From Corynebacterium pygosceleis (lineage in GTDB: Bacteria; Actinomycetota; Actinomycetes; Mycobacteriales; Mycobacteriaceae): 64,000 bases of DNA. Positions 40,012 through 49,759 of the stretch are shown piece by piece (the first letter of the stretch is position 1; each line of letters opens with the position of its first letter). The notes below the pieces were generated by a model. It worked only from the letters and a program-made list of their open reading frames with translations, was not told the DNA's origin and made no database searches. The DNA is taken from positions 372,001 through 436,000 of the forward strand of contig NZ_JAENIQ020000001.1 of assembly GCF_016595275.2 (NCBI RefSeq), in the 5' to 3' direction. Position numbers and translations under genes: made by a program.

Positions 40012-42717
40012 TCAGAACTTCCGCACCCGTTGCGAGCGGTACTCGATGATGAGTGAGGAGGCGACCATGAGGACGGTCGCGGCCATCGGGTGCAGGACCC
40101 CGGCGGCCGCGGCGGCCATCGCGACACCGTTGTAGGTCCAGGCGAGGATGATGTTGCGGTCCGCGAGGGCGGACACCCGGCGCGACAGCACGATCATCTC
40201 GGGGACGGTCTCGACGTCGTCACGCAGCAGAACCACGTCGGCCTCATCATGGTCGAGGTCGTCGGCGGACCCCATGAGCACACCGATGTCCGCGACCCGG
40301 AGGCAGCCGAGCACCGAGGTGTCACCGACCATGGCGACGGTCTCCCCCCGGGCGTGGACGCTGCGCACCGCGATGTCCTTCTTGCCGGGCGAGATGCCCG
40401 CCAGCACCTTCGAGATCCCGAGATTGTCGGCGAAACGGCGGGCGACGGGATAGGTGTCGCGGGTCAGCATCATCGTCTCGAGTCCGAGATTCTCCAGCTC
40501 CGCGACGGCGTCGATCGCGTCCTCCTTGACCTTGTCGTAGAGGGTGATGACACCGCGCGCCCGGCCCTTCCAGCTGACGACCAGCGGGGTGCCGCCGGCG
40601 ACGGAGGCGGTGGCGAGACGGCCGTCGAGTTCCGAGAGGTCACGTGGACGCCACAGCATGGCGTCCACCGTCCGTAGTTCGAGGTTCCCGTCGGAGTCGG
40701 GTACCGGGATCTCGACCTGGCCGGAGAAGTTGCCGCCCTCCGTGATCCGGACGTGGTTGACCTCGATCCAGTGGGGGACCTCCTCGCCGCCCGCCCCCGA
40801 GTCACGGGCCTCACGGGCAGCGCGGACGAGTGCCTTGGACACGGGGTGGTCACTCTCCATGGCGAGTGCACCGGCGACGCGGAGAACCAGTTCGGGGTTC
40901 TCCCCCATCTCGGTGGTGATGGTCTCCAGTGCCATCTCGCCCTTCGCGAGGGTACCCACCCGGTTGAAGATGACCGTGGTGACCTCGTCGAGTTCCCGCA
41001 TGGTCTCCGCGTTGCGCATGAGGACACCGCGCCGGGCGGAGGTCTCGATGCCGAGACGCATGGCGATCGGTGTCGAGAGTGCCAGGGCGACGGGGCCGAC
41101 GCAGGCGAGCACGGCGAGACCGGTGGCGAAGGCGGCGTTGAGATTGCCGCTGATCAGCCACCAGAGGAAGAAGTCGAGGGTCGCGAGACTCAGCGCCCAC
41201 GGCACGAGCAGCGACGCGGAGCGGGTCGCGAGCTGCGCGGAACGGTTCTGGTACTGGGAGGCCTCGGCGATCCAGCGGTGCATGCTCGCCAACCGGGTCC
41301 GCGAACCGGTGCGCTGTACACGGATCTTGAGGGGCCCTCCGAGGTTCACGCCACCGGCGTAGACGTCACTGTTGACCTTCACGTCGAGGGTGGACCTGCC
41401 ACCGCCGATCAGCCCGGGGACGATGGTGGAGGCACCACCGATGACCCGGCCGTCCGAGGGTATGACCTCACCGGTGGGGACGATGATGTCGTCCCCGACG
41501 CGGATCTCCTGCAACGGGATCGTCTTCTTCACGGGCTTGCCGCTGCGCGTGTTCTTCCGCACGACGGTCACCTCGGACACCGTGGACTCGATGTTCTGTC
41601 CCTCCTCGTCGAGGAGGGAGTTTCTTCCGGACCGGGTACCGAGCCGCCCCGCCAGAAGCAGGACGGTCGATCCGCAGGCGACGTCGAGGAAGAGCTCACC
41701 GGAGGAGAAGATCGAGTGGTTGACGGCGAGCCATTCCGGGGAGGAGGTCCAGCCGACGTCACCGGCCTTCGTGAACGTGAGCATCATGATCGACCACAGG
41801 TAGGCGGAGATGATCGCCACCGAACTCGCGGCGTCCAGGGCCGACATGCCCCGGCGCAGGCCCGCGACCATCGCCCGGTGGAACGGCCACGCACCCCAGA
41901 GCACCACCGGGGTCGCGAGCCCGAGACACACCCACTGCCAGTAGTCGAACTGCAGGTCCCGTGCGTAGTTCATCACCAGAACCGGGATCGTCAGTGCGAG
42001 GCTGACGAGGAGCCTCAGGGGGGTGATGAGCGCCCGGGCGGTGAAGAGCACGTCGGTGGGTTCCGATTCCCTGGGGAGGGTCCGTACGTCCGACCGCAGG
42101 CGCCCCTTGTCACGGGACTCCTGGTCGACCTCCCGGGGGGTTCTCGGCCCGGAACGGGGGCTGAGGCCGCGGATGGACAGGCCCGACCGGGAGTGCCGGT
42201 GCTGCGCGAGACGTTTCCTCCGGTTCGCTATCTCGAGGCGTTCCGCGCGGCGCCGGAGTGAGGACCGGGTCAGGTAGGCCTTGACCCCCACCTCCGAGAG
42301 CCGGGTGATGAGGTCCTCCGGGTTGACGTCGTCGGGCACGGTCACCCACGCGGTCGACGTCGGGTAGATGACGCTCGCCCGAACCCCGTCGATACCGTTG
42401 AGGGCACGCTGGATCTCGGTGACGTGCACCGCCGATCTCACTCCCTCGAGTTCGAGGGCGAAGGATGTCCACCCTCCGCCGGAACGACGCGCGAGCCGCA
42501 GGTGGAGTGATTCGTCACCGCTGCGGGTACCCAGGCCCGCCTTACGGGCGGCCTCCTTCGCGTCGGCGATCGCCTCGGCGACCTGACGTTCCGATTCCTT
42601 GAGTTCCTCCGGGGTGCTGTCCTGGACGAAGACCTCGGGAATCGGGTTGTCGGCGTTCGTGGGTTCATCCTTTTTCGGCGTCACGGTTTTCCCTGGTGTC
42701 GGTCGGTGTACGGACAC
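40012..42717 (-). CDS. P1B-type ATPase homologue lacking all catalytic motifs (predicted pseudo-ATPase)
   Basis: 901 aa, intact frame with P1B-ATPase layout: a degenerate HMA-like domain (about residues 85-155), a basic linker, eight or so spans, an actuator region, and P and N domains. Every functional motif is altered. HMA CxxC is absent (LEGVRSAVHVTEIQRAL). TGES reads I437-G-G-G440. Transport-site CPC reads G541-P-V543. The phosphorylated Asp of DKTGT is Asn585 (IFNRVGTLAKGEM). TGD reads T752-R-D. GDGxND reads G798-D-T-S-V-L. An HP-like motif (MESDHPVSKALV) survives. No stops or frameshifts occur, so the protein is kept but cannot form the aspartyl-phosphate. It follows a 184-aa membrane gene and hemB in the same direction, suggesting a non-catalytic heme or respiratory role. 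Confidence 0.9.
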   Translation of the reverse strand: MSVHRPTPGKTVTPKKDEPTNADNPIPEVFVQDSTPEELKESERQVAEAIADAKEAARKAGLGTRSGDESLHLRLARRSGGGWTSFALELEGVRSAVHVTEIQRALNGIDGVRASVIYPTSTAWVTVPDDVNPEDLITRLSEVGVKAYLTRSSLRRRAERLEIANRRKRLAQHRHSRSGLSIRGLSPRSGPRTPREVDQESRDKGRLRSDVRTLPRESEPTDVLFTARALITPLRLLVSLALTIPVLVMNYARDLQFDYWQWVCLGLATPVVLWGAWPFHRAMVAGLRRGMSALDAASSVAIISAYLWSIMMLTFTKAGDVGWTSSPEWLAVNHSIFSSGELFLDVACGSTVLLLAGRLGTRSGRNSLLDEEGQNIESTVSEVTVVRKNTRSGKPVKKTIPLQEIRVGDDIIVPTGEVIPSDGRVIGGASTIVPGLIGGGRSTLDVKVNSDVYAGGVNLGGPLKIRVQRTGSRTRLASMHRWIAEASQYQNRSAQLATRSASLLVPWALSLATLDFFLWWLISGNLNAAFATGLAVLACVGPVALALSTPIAMRLGIETSARRGVLMRNAETMRELDEVTTVIFNRVGTLAKGEMALETITTEMGENPELVLRVAGALAMESDHPVSKALVRAAREARDSGAGGEEVPHWIEVNHVRITEGGNFSGQVEIPVPDSDGNLELRTVDAMLWRPRDLSELDGRLATASVAGGTPLVVSWKGRARGVITLYDKVKEDAIDAVAELENLGLETMMLTRDTYPVARRFADNLGISKVLAGISPGKKDIAVRSVHARGETVAMVGDTSVLGCLRVADIGVLMGSADDLDHDEADVVLLRDDVETVPEMIVLSRRVSALADRNIILAWTYNGVAMAAAAAGVLHPMAATVLMVASSLIIEYRSQRVRKF

Positions 42718-42779
42718 ACCCGGTACGCCGGGTGGAACGGTTGTCCTCGGTGTTCGAATCTACCCGGATCACGGTGCAT

Positions 42780-43334
42780 TCACGGTTGCTTCCCCGGATT
42801 CCCCGGGTCTTTCCCGCCACCGTCGTTCTTCTCCCGCCATTCAACGGCATCAGGTCTCCGGCTGAAGATCAGGGCGAGAACCCCGGCGACGGCGGCGAGG
42901 ATCTGGAGACTCCCGTCGATGAGGTACAGGGCCGTCGGTACCGCCGTGCCCGTGGGGGTGGCGGTGAAGACGACGACCGCGCGGATCGCGAAGTAGACGC
43001 TGAAGAACATCAGCAGTGTACGCAGCCACTTCCAGCCACTGTTGCGGGCGTAACCGTACACCGCGAACCCGAGGAGGACCATGACCCCGATGCCGAGTAC
43101 ACCGGCCATGATGACGGCGACCGTGATGACGAGGTCGACGGGCACCCCACCGGTGTCCCCGAAATCGGCGTTCTCCCTGATTCCGGAGGGGTCGATGAGA
43201 CTGATGACCACGTTGAAGACCTGGTGGATGATCTCGAGGAGAACCATCGCCCACCAGAGTTGAACCGCGAACCGTGCGGATTCCGGGATGGTGGGGGCCG
43301 GCTTCTCCTGGGGCCGCCCGGGTTGCTGCGTCAT
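42780..43334 (-). CDS. Conserved four-span membrane protein between hemB and the pseudo-ATPase
   Basis: 184 aa with four hydrophobic segments (about residues 24-47, 70-96, 104-122 and 132-155) and hydrophilic ends. The segment QLWWAMVLLEIIHQVFNVVI carries a Trp pair and a His inside the first span. No known catalytic motif. A position 62 bp before the P-type-ATPase-like gene and 140 bp after hemB, same strand, suggests co-expression. I recognise it only as a protein of this corynebacterial locus; function unknown. Confidence 0.8.
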   Translation of the reverse strand: MTQQPGRPQEKPAPTIPESARFAVQLWWAMVLLEIIHQVFNVVISLIDPSGIRENADFGDTGGVPVDLVITVAVIMAGVLGIGVMVLLGFAVYGYARNSGWKWLRTLLMFFSVYFAIRAVVVFTATPTGTAVPTALYLIDGSLQILAAVAGVLALIFSRRPDAVEWREKNDGGGKDPGNPGKQP

Positions 43335-43474
43335 GCGGGTGTCCTGTCCTCGGGGATGTGCGGTCGATGGTTTCGGCTGCCCGGGAACGACCCGGTGCCG
43401 GCCTGGAAAGAGCCCCTCCCCACGGTAGTTGCCGGTGGGTGGGAGCGGAACGGTGGGGCGGTGGTCTCCCCGGA

Positions 43475-44491
43475 TCAGCTCCGGGTGTCGTGCAACCGCC
43501 GGGCCGCGTCGACCGCGAAGTAGGTGAGGATCTGGTCCGCCCCCGCACGCTTGATGGAGGTCAGCGACTCCATCATGACGGCGTCGGCGTCGACCCAGCC
43601 GTTCGCACCGGCTGCCGCGATCATCGCGTACTCACCGGACACCTGGTAGGCCGCGACGGGAACCGGGGAGGTGTCCGCCACCGCACGCAGAACGTCGAGG
43701 TACGGCAGCGCGGGTTTGACCATGACGAAATCCGCACCCTCCTCGATGTCGAGTTCCACCTCCAGCAGAGACTCCCTGAAGTTCGCGGGGTCCTGCTGGT
43801 AGGCGCGTCGGTCACCGTCGAGGGAGGACCCGACGGCCTCCCGGAACGGTCCGAAGAACGCGGAGGCGTACTTCGCGGAATACGCCATGATCGCCACATC
43901 ACCGTGTCCCGCGTCATCGAGGGCCTCACGGATAGCGGCGACCTGGCCGTCCATCATGCCCGACGGACTGACGATGTGGGCGCCCGCCTCCGCCTGGGAC
44001 ACCGCCATCTTCCGGTAGAGCTCGACGGTGGCGTCATTGTCGACGATCGTGTGTCCCGACCGGTCCTCGGTCAGGACACCGCAGTGCCCGTGGTCGGTGA
44101 ACTCGTCGAGACAGGTGTCGGCCATGACCAGGATCTCGTCGCCGAACCGCTCCCGGACGGCGGCGACACCACGATTCAGGATGCCGTCGGTCCGCCAGGC
44201 CACGGAGCCGGTGGCGTCCTTGTCCCCGGGGAGGGGCACGCCGAACAGGTCGATGCACCGGATCCCCGCGCCACGGGCCTCCTCCACTGCGTCGAGCAGT
44301 GAGCTGACGGTGTGCTGCACGACACCCGGCATGGAGCCGATGGGGTTGGGTCCGTCGATACCGTCGGCGACGAACATGGGGAGAATGAGATCGGCCGGTC
44401 GGAGCGTGCTCTCGGAAACCAGCTCACGCATCGCCGGGCTGGTTCGCAGACGACGCGGACGACGGACCGGACGACGGGGGAAAGCGTTCAC
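43475..44491 (-). CDS. hemB: Delta-aminolevulinic acid dehydratase (porphobilinogen synthase)
   Basis: 338 aa. TIM-barrel enzyme condensing two ALA. The metal region reads [16 protein letters not shown]: two of the three zinc Cys are present while the middle one is Asp, a common mixed form. The catalytic lysines sit in [18 protein letters not shown] and [36 protein letters not shown] is conserved. ATG at 44491, 99 bp after hemD. Confidence 0.97.
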   Translation of the reverse strand: MNAFPRRPVRRPRRLRTSPAMRELVSESTLRPADLILPMFVADGIDGPNPIGSMPGVVQHTVSSLLDAVEEARGAGIRCIDLFGVPLPGDKDATGSVAWRTDGILNRGVAAVRERFGDEILVMADTCLDEFTDHGHCGVLTEDRSGHTIVDNDATVELYRKMAVSQAEAGAHIVSPSGMMDGQVAAIREALDDAGHGDVAIMAYSAKYASAFFGPFREAVGSSLDGDRRAYQQDPANFRESLLEVELDIEEGADFVMVKPALPYLDVLRAVADTSPVPVAAYQVSGEYAMIAAAGANGWVDADAVMMESLTSIKRAGADQILTYFAVDAARRLHDTRS

Positions 44492-44590
44492 AGGAAATAG
44501 ACCTCTCGGAAGGGATTGACGGGTGCCGGGAAGAACTCACCTACCGTCCTACTCCCCGACCGCCGGGCGTGCACGGGCCCGTGGGCGAAA

Positions 44591-46276
44591 TCAGGGGTTC
44601 GTTCGTCGTGCCCGGCGTTTCTTGCGTGGCGGGGGGAGTTGTCCGGCGGCCCGCAGGGCGGCGACGTGTGCGGCCAGGGCGTCGACGAGCTCGGCGACTC
44701 CGGAGACCTCCGGCTGGACGTCGACCCGCAACCCCATCTCGACGGCGGTGGCGGCCGCCATCGGCCCGATACAGGCGATGATCGTCCGCTGGTGCGGCTT
44801 GCCCGCGATACCGACGAGATTGCGCACGGTCGACGAGGAGGTGAAGCAGACGGCGTCGAACCCGCCGGACTTGATCATCTCGCGGATCTCGGCGCTGGGT
44901 GGCGCAGCACGGACGGTCCGGTAGGCGACGATGTCGTCGACCTCCCAGCCGAGCTCCACGAGCCCGTCGACGAGGGTGTCGGTCGCGATGTCGGCACGGG
45001 GAAGCAGAACCCGTCCCACCGGGTCGAGATCCGAGTCGTACTCGGGGAACACCTCAACCAGGCCGGCCGCGTTCTGGTTGTTGGACCGGGGTGTGAGTTC
45101 CGGGGTGATGCCGAGGTCCCGGATCGCGGCCGCCGTCTTGTGTCCGACGGCGGCGATCCGCACACCGGCGAAGGACCGGGCGTCGAGGCCGAAGTCCGCC
45201 ATCTTCGCCCACAGCGCCTTCACCGCGTTGACCGAGGTCAGTACGATCCACTGGTAACGCCCCTCGACGATGCCCTTGACGGCGCGTTCCATCTGCGCCG
45301 GATTACGGGGCGGCTCCACCGAGATCGTGGGCACCTCCTGGGGGATCGCACCGTGCGTGGCGAGCCTCGTCGACATCGGGGCGGCCTGCTCCTTCGCGCG
45401 GGGCACGAGTACACGCCACCCGTACAGCGGCCGGTTCTCCCACCAGGAGTACTTCGAGCGGTCGTCCACCGAGGTGCCGAGGGAGACGACGAGCCGGCCG
45501 GGGAGTTCGGCGTCGAGTTTCCCGAGGGTCGACAGGGTGGTGTCGTGCGTGCGCTGGAGCCGGGTGGTTCCGTGCACCGTCACGGAAACGGGGGTCCGGG
45601 CGGACATGCCCCGTTCGAGGAGTTCCTCGGCGATGGTGGAGAGCTGTTCCCGCGTCGCCTGCAGGACCAGGGGCTGCGGTGCGGTGGCGAGCTGGCTCCA
45701 GTCGACCTCACCGGTGGTGATGTCGGTTTCCGTGTAGGTCGAGCCCAGTGCGATACCCGCGAAAGCGGGCACGGTGGAGGGCACGGACATACCGGGTACG
45801 ACCTGGAATTCGAGGCCCGCGGCCGCGACGGCGTTGATCTCGGCGAGAACTGAATCGCTGTTCAGGGGGTTGCCGGCGACGAGGCGGATGACGTCGGAAC
45901 CGTCGGCGACACCCTCCGCGAGGAGTTTGGCGACGTCCTCCGGGCCCGCGTCGGAGATCTCCGTGATCTCCGCGGCGGTCGGTGTGGGCGGGCGCGGTGG
46001 TTTACGTCGCGCCCCGGCCGCCTTCGCCTCGGCACACTGCCTGGCGTAGTCCTCCTCCGCGGCGTCGAGCTTGGCCTGCGGAACCGCGAGTTCACTGGCC
46101 ACGATCTCACGGACGCCTCCGAGAACACCTGGGTCTGTCAACGCGATCGCCGTGTGACTGAGTACCTCACGGGCGCGGACGGTCAGGAGGTCAGGGTTCC
46201 CCGGACCCGCACCGACGAAGATGACGTTCCCCGTCGCGGGTTCCTGGGCCTCGGGGGCCGGATGGGCCATGCTCAT
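44591..46276 (-). CDS. hemD: Uroporphyrinogen III synthase fused to a SUMT-like domain
   Basis: 561 aa from the ATG at 46276; a second ATG lies 6 nt downstream. The N-terminal half (about 17-265) resembles uroporphyrinogen III methyltransferase: VGAGPGNPDLLTVRA is kept. The usual GDPF-FGRG loop reads GNPLNSDSV (135-143), and an extra charged/Pro-rich insert occupies about 65-115, so methylation is doubtful. The C-terminal half (about 287-540) is the HemD synthase (GWRVLVPRAKEQ, VLTSVNAVKALWAKM, VCFTSSSTVRNL), which closes and flips ring D. It ends in a basic tail (RKKRRARRTNP). The fusion is known from actinobacteria. It lies between a 137-aa gene and hemB. Confidence 0.92.
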   Translation of the reverse strand: MSMAHPAPEAQEPATGNVIFVGAGPGNPDLLTVRAREVLSHTAIALTDPGVLGGVREIVASELAVPQAKLDAAEEDYARQCAEAKAAGARRKPPRPPTPTAAEITEISDAGPEDVAKLLAEGVADGSDVIRLVAGNPLNSDSVLAEINAVAAAGLEFQVVPGMSVPSTVPAFAGIALGSTYTETDITTGEVDWSQLATAPQPLVLQATREQLSTIAEELLERGMSARTPVSVTVHGTTRLQRTHDTTLSTLGKLDAELPGRLVVSLGTSVDDRSKYSWWENRPLYGWRVLVPRAKEQAAPMSTRLATHGAIPQEVPTISVEPPRNPAQMERAVKGIVEGRYQWIVLTSVNAVKALWAKMADFGLDARSFAGVRIAAVGHKTAAAIRDLGITPELTPRSNNQNAAGLVEVFPEYDSDLDPVGRVLLPRADIATDTLVDGLVELGWEVDDIVAYRTVRAAPPSAEIREMIKSGGFDAVCFTSSSTVRNLVGIAGKPHQRTIIACIGPMAAATAVEMGLRVDVQPEVSGVAELVDALAAHVAALRAAGQLPPPRKKRRARRTNP

Positions 46277-46545
46277 GTGTGTCTTTTCTTCAAGGCTTGG
46301 GTTCTCGGGCGGTTTCCCGGGCGGTTCTCGGTGACGACCCGGCTGGACGTCGCACGTGACGGACGGGAGCTCCTGATCCGGGATCGGTGCGGGATCAGTG
46401 CCGGGGACCCGGTACGACCGCGACGCCCGGACCGGACGGTGACCGGGCGGGACGGACGATCCCCCGGTCATGTTGTCCGTGGGCGTTAGCGCATACCAGG
46501 ACAACGATAAAGCATCGGCGGCAGGGTTGAAAACCAGCGAGGTAG

Positions 46546-46959
46546 TCAGGGGGAGGGCGTGCCGTACAGGTCAGGCACCGGCGTCCTCCCGACATCGAGC
46601 CGGTCGAGGATCTTCCCCGCGTCCGGGGTGGCGACGACGATGCGCTGCACCGTGGGGTGGTCGAGCAGGATCTCCAACCCCGGCTCGGTGCCGTGGCAGA
46701 CCGTGAACGTCGAGGTCGTCCCGGAACTCCCGGGTGCCACCGGACCGGTGAGCGTACCGGAACGGGTCACACCGGCGATGGCGGTACCCGAGAGTTTCGA
46801 CCCCGCGTACCTCTCCACGGCGGCGGCGGCATTGTCCAGTGGCCGTGCCGAGAGAATCGACCGTCTCGGAACGGTGAGGTGGCTGCGTCTGGCCGCGGCC
46901 TTCTCCCACCAGTTCAACTGCACGGTGAGCGCTGTGTCGGTCAACTCCAGGCGGACCAT
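46546..46959 (-). CDS. Hypothetical 137-aa protein between hemC and hemD
   Basis: ATG at 46959, one base after the hemC stop, so certainly coupled to hemC. The sequence opens MVRLELTDTALTVQLNWWEK and alternates short predicted strands, with HLTVPRRSILSARPL and TSTFTVCHGTEPGLEILL. It closes with VQRIVVATPDAGKILDRL. The pattern resembles small PH-like beta-barrel proteins, but this is impression only. No membrane span or catalytic motif. A role beside HemC/HemD is inferred only from position. Confidence 0.7.
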   Translation of the reverse strand: MVRLELTDTALTVQLNWWEKAAARRSHLTVPRRSILSARPLDNAAAAVERYAGSKLSGTAIAGVTRSGTLTGPVAPGSSGTTSTFTVCHGTEPGLEILLDHPTVQRIVVATPDAGKILDRLDVGRTPVPDLYGTPSP

Positions 46960-46960
46960 G

Positions 46961-47866
46961 TCAGTTGTCCCCGGCAGCCGTCATGATGTCGGCCGCACCC
47001 TGCTCGAGGAGCTGTCGGGCGAAATCCTCACCGAGCTCGAGGTGACGGTCGAGATCGGCGTTCCCGGACACGACGAGGCGACGGGATCCGTCCAGCGCGA
47101 AGACCCCCGCGGTGAGAGTGATCCGATCCCCGTCGATGGTCGCGTGAGCGGCGACAGGTGCGGTGCAGCCGGCTTCCAGACACGCGAGCACACGGCGTTC
47201 CGCTGCGGCACACGCGGTGGCGGCGGAATCGATGAGGGTCTCGATGGCGGTGACCGCACCGGAATCGGAGTGCCTGCACTCCACGGCGAGGGCACCCTGC
47301 GCCGGGGCCGGGACGAGAACGTCCGGGGCGAAGACCTCGGTGGCCCGCTCCCCCATTCCGGTGCGGTCGAGACCCGCGTACGCGAGGACAACCGCATCGA
47401 GCCGACCCTCGGTGACATGTCCCATGCGGGTGTCGATGTTGCCGCGCAGGGGACGGATGTCGAGATCGGGGCGCAGACCGCGGAGTTGGCTGACCCGTCG
47501 CGGTGCGGAGGTGCCGACCCGGGCGCCCTCCGGAAGGTTCTCCAGGGTCAGACCGTCCCGGGCGATGAGTGCCTCCCGGGCGTCCGCCCGAGGGGGCACG
47601 ACGAGCCGGAACCGGGGATCGGGCGCGGTGGGCAGGTCCTTGAAGGAGTGCACCGCCATGTCACAGTCTCCGGCGGCCATGGCGTCCCGCAGTGCCTGGG
47701 TGAACACGCCGACCCCGATACGTTCGACGGGGGCCTGGGAACGGTCACCGGGTGTGGAGATGATGGTGAGCTCAGCGTCGAAGCCGGCGGCGATGAGCGC
47801 GTCACGGATGGTTCCGGCCTGGGTCGTCGCCAGCTGGGATCCACGGGTACCGATGCGGAAGGTCAT
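46961..47866 (-). CDS. hemC: Hydroxymethylbilane synthase (porphobilinogen deaminase)
   Basis: 301 aa from the ATG at 47866. [58 protein letters not shown] and [20 protein letters not shown] form the polymerisation site. The dipyrromethane-cofactor cysteine is in [13 protein letters not shown] (about residue 233). Follows hemA by 123 bp and is coupled to the 137-aa gene. Confidence 0.97.
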   Translation of the reverse strand: MTFRIGTRGSQLATTQAGTIRDALIAAGFDAELTIISTPGDRSQAPVERIGVGVFTQALRDAMAAGDCDMAVHSFKDLPTAPDPRFRLVVPPRADAREALIARDGLTLENLPEGARVGTSAPRRVSQLRGLRPDLDIRPLRGNIDTRMGHVTEGRLDAVVLAYAGLDRTGMGERATEVFAPDVLVPAPAQGALAVECRHSDSGAVTAIETLIDSAATACAAAERRVLACLEAGCTAPVAAHATIDGDRITLTAGVFALDGSRRLVVSGNADLDRHLELGEDFARQLLEQGAADIMTAAGDN

Positions 47867-47989
47867 GACTGCGCTGCCTTTCTGCGGCGTCTCGTGACAC
47901 CGCACTGTCGTCCACGCGGCACCTGCGGAACACGGCACCGTCCCCTCGAACTCTAGCGTCCCCCGTTTCCGGACCCCACGCCGGGGAGA

Positions 47990-49372
47990 TCAGGCGCCCG
48001 CGACGGTGTCCGCGACGGTGGCGCGGATCGAGGTGATCGTACCGGTGTCTCCGACGGGCAGGTCGACGGCGGCCACCGAGACGGGACGACCGGACTGGGG
48101 AGGGGTGAGACCGAACAGTTCCTGGAGTGCGGACTCGTAGGAGACGGTCCCGGAGTGCGCGGCGAGTTCCTTCACCCGGACCGTGGGCTGGTGCAGAAGT
48201 TTGTCCACGACCCGGCGGACGGTGCGTGAGACCTCCTCACGGTCGGAGTCCGACATCGTCGGGGTCCGTTGCACGAGTCGTTCCATCTCCGCCGCCACGA
48301 GATCGGACGCGTGGCGACGCAGTGCCGCCACGGCGGGGACGACGTCACGGATCCGCTGTGCGGAGGAGTACGCCTCGAGCTCCTCGGAGACGATCCGCAT
48401 CGCGTGTGCCTGACTGTCGTCGTCGGTGTCGCGGCGTGCCTCGTGCAGACGCTCGATGTTGACGAGCCGGACTCCGGCGAGGTCGGCGACGGCATCATCG
48501 ATGTCCCTGGGCAGGGAGAGATCGACGAAGGTGATCTCCCTCCCCGGGGGGACGTCGACGGCGGTGACGGTGTGGTTGTCGGCACCGGTGGCGGAGACGA
48601 CGATGTCCACCCCGGAAAGCGCCGCCGTACGGTCATCGAAGTCCACGACACGTGCGGGGACCCCCGCTTCACGGGAGTGTTCGGCGAGAATCTCGGCACG
48701 GCTGCGGGTGCGGTTCGCCAGGACGAGTCCGTCGACGCCCATGCGCCCGAGGTGGGTGGCGGCGAGTGATGCCATGACGCCGGCGCCGAGCACCATGGCG
48801 GTGACCCCGGTGAAAGGTTTCTCACTCCCCTCGCACCCGAGCTGGCGGACCGCCTCGGAGCAGGCGAAGGAGACCATGGAGGCCCCGGCGTCGTCGATGT
48901 CGGTCTCGGTGTGGACCCGCTTGCCGGTGTGCAGTGCGCACTGGGCGAGAGCGTGGAGGGTGGGGCCGGCGGTTCCGAGCTCCCGGGCCCGGGAGTAGGC
49001 GGTGCGCACCTGTCCGATGATCTGCTGTTCACCGACGACCATGGAGTCCAGTCCGGAGGTGACGACGAGCATGTGCTCGGCGGCGGCGTCGGCGTAACGG
49101 ACGTAGAGGGACCGGCGCAGGATGTCCGTCTCGACACCGGAGATGTCGTGGAGGACCTCGACGACATCGTTGACACCGGTGTGGAAGCTGTTGGTGACGC
49201 AGTAGATCTCGACACGGTTGCAGGTGGAGACGATCATCGCCTCGGAGAGCGACGGGCGACGGATCAGTGCCCTCGACGCCCGTTCACGGGCGACGTCGTC
49301 GTTCATGCTGACCTGTTCGAGGACAGCCACGGGGGCCGACCGGTGCGACATGCCGACCACGAGGACGCTCAT
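47990..49372 (-). CDS. hemA: Glutamyl-tRNA reductase
   Basis: 460 aa from the ATG at 49372 with GAGG 8 nt upstream. First committed enzyme of C5 heme synthesis. VVGMSHRSAPVAVLEQV, the catalytic Cys in MIVSTCNRVEIYC, GLDSMVVGEQQIIGQVRTAY, and the NADPH motif VLGAGVMASLAATHLGRMG are present. A C-terminal dimerisation helix region follows. It is the first gene of the minus-strand run hemA-hemC-(137 aa)-hemD-hemB. Confidence 0.97.
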   Translation of the reverse strand: MSVLVVGMSHRSAPVAVLEQVSMNDDVARERASRALIRRPSLSEAMIVSTCNRVEIYCVTNSFHTGVNDVVEVLHDISGVETDILRRSLYVRYADAAAEHMLVVTSGLDSMVVGEQQIIGQVRTAYSRARELGTAGPTLHALAQCALHTGKRVHTETDIDDAGASMVSFACSEAVRQLGCEGSEKPFTGVTAMVLGAGVMASLAATHLGRMGVDGLVLANRTRSRAEILAEHSREAGVPARVVDFDDRTAALSGVDIVVSATGADNHTVTAVDVPPGREITFVDLSLPRDIDDAVADLAGVRLVNIERLHEARRDTDDDSQAHAMRIVSEELEAYSSAQRIRDVVPAVAALRRHASDLVAAEMERLVQRTPTMSDSDREEVSRTVRRVVDKLLHQPTVRVKELAAHSGTVSYESALQELFGLTPPQSGRPVSVAAVDLPVGDTGTITSIRATVADTVAGA

Positions 49373-49519
49373 GCTGTACACCTCACCGCTTTCACTGCTC
49401 TGCCTGTCACTGGTGGAACACTGACGATCGATCACAATTGTTTAGGTATCAATCGAAAGGTTGACCCCGCGGTACACCCCGCGTCGTCTTCGCTCAAAAG
49501 TAGCCCGCACACCGGGTTA

Positions 49520-49759
49520 CTACAACAAAGCCTGCGCTAAGTCCTCGTCGTCGACCTCCCAGCAGGCGAACTCCTCACCGTCGATGACCACGACGGGAAC
49601 CCGGTCACCGTACTCCATCGCCAGCTCAGGGTCCGCATCGACGTCCCGAAGCTGAAGCACCCCTCCCGCCGCCCCCACGACGGGCCGTATCTGTGTCGCC
49701 ACGCGCACACATGACCCACAGCCCTCCCGCACCATCAGTTCCACGGTGTGACGACCCAC
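49520..49759 (-). CDS. Glutaredoxin-like (DUF836-type) protein
   Basis: 79 aa from a GTG at 49759 with GGAGG just upstream; the frame is open further up but unsupported. Thioredoxin-fold start [20 protein letters not shown] with a CGSC redox motif, [20 protein letters not shown] with the cis-Pro, and a C-terminal acidic helix. It resembles the small protein Rv0508 next to hemA in M. tuberculosis. It is 147 bp upstream of hemA in the same direction and divergent from the serB-like gene. Confidence 0.85.
   Translation of the reverse strand: MGRHTVELMVREGCGSCVRVATQIRPVVGAAGGVLQLRDVDADPELAMEYGDRVPVVVIDGEEFACWEVDDEDLAQALL

Noticed and set aside
40753..42261. 502-codon plus-strand frame opposite the P-type-ATPase-like gene
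   Set aside because: Shadow frame; composition is typical of antisense high-GC sequence and no motif is present.
40012..42717. Dead ATPase as an ordinary pseudogene
   Set aside because: No stop or frameshift in 901 codons, full domain layout and normal codon use; degradation is confined to functional motifs.
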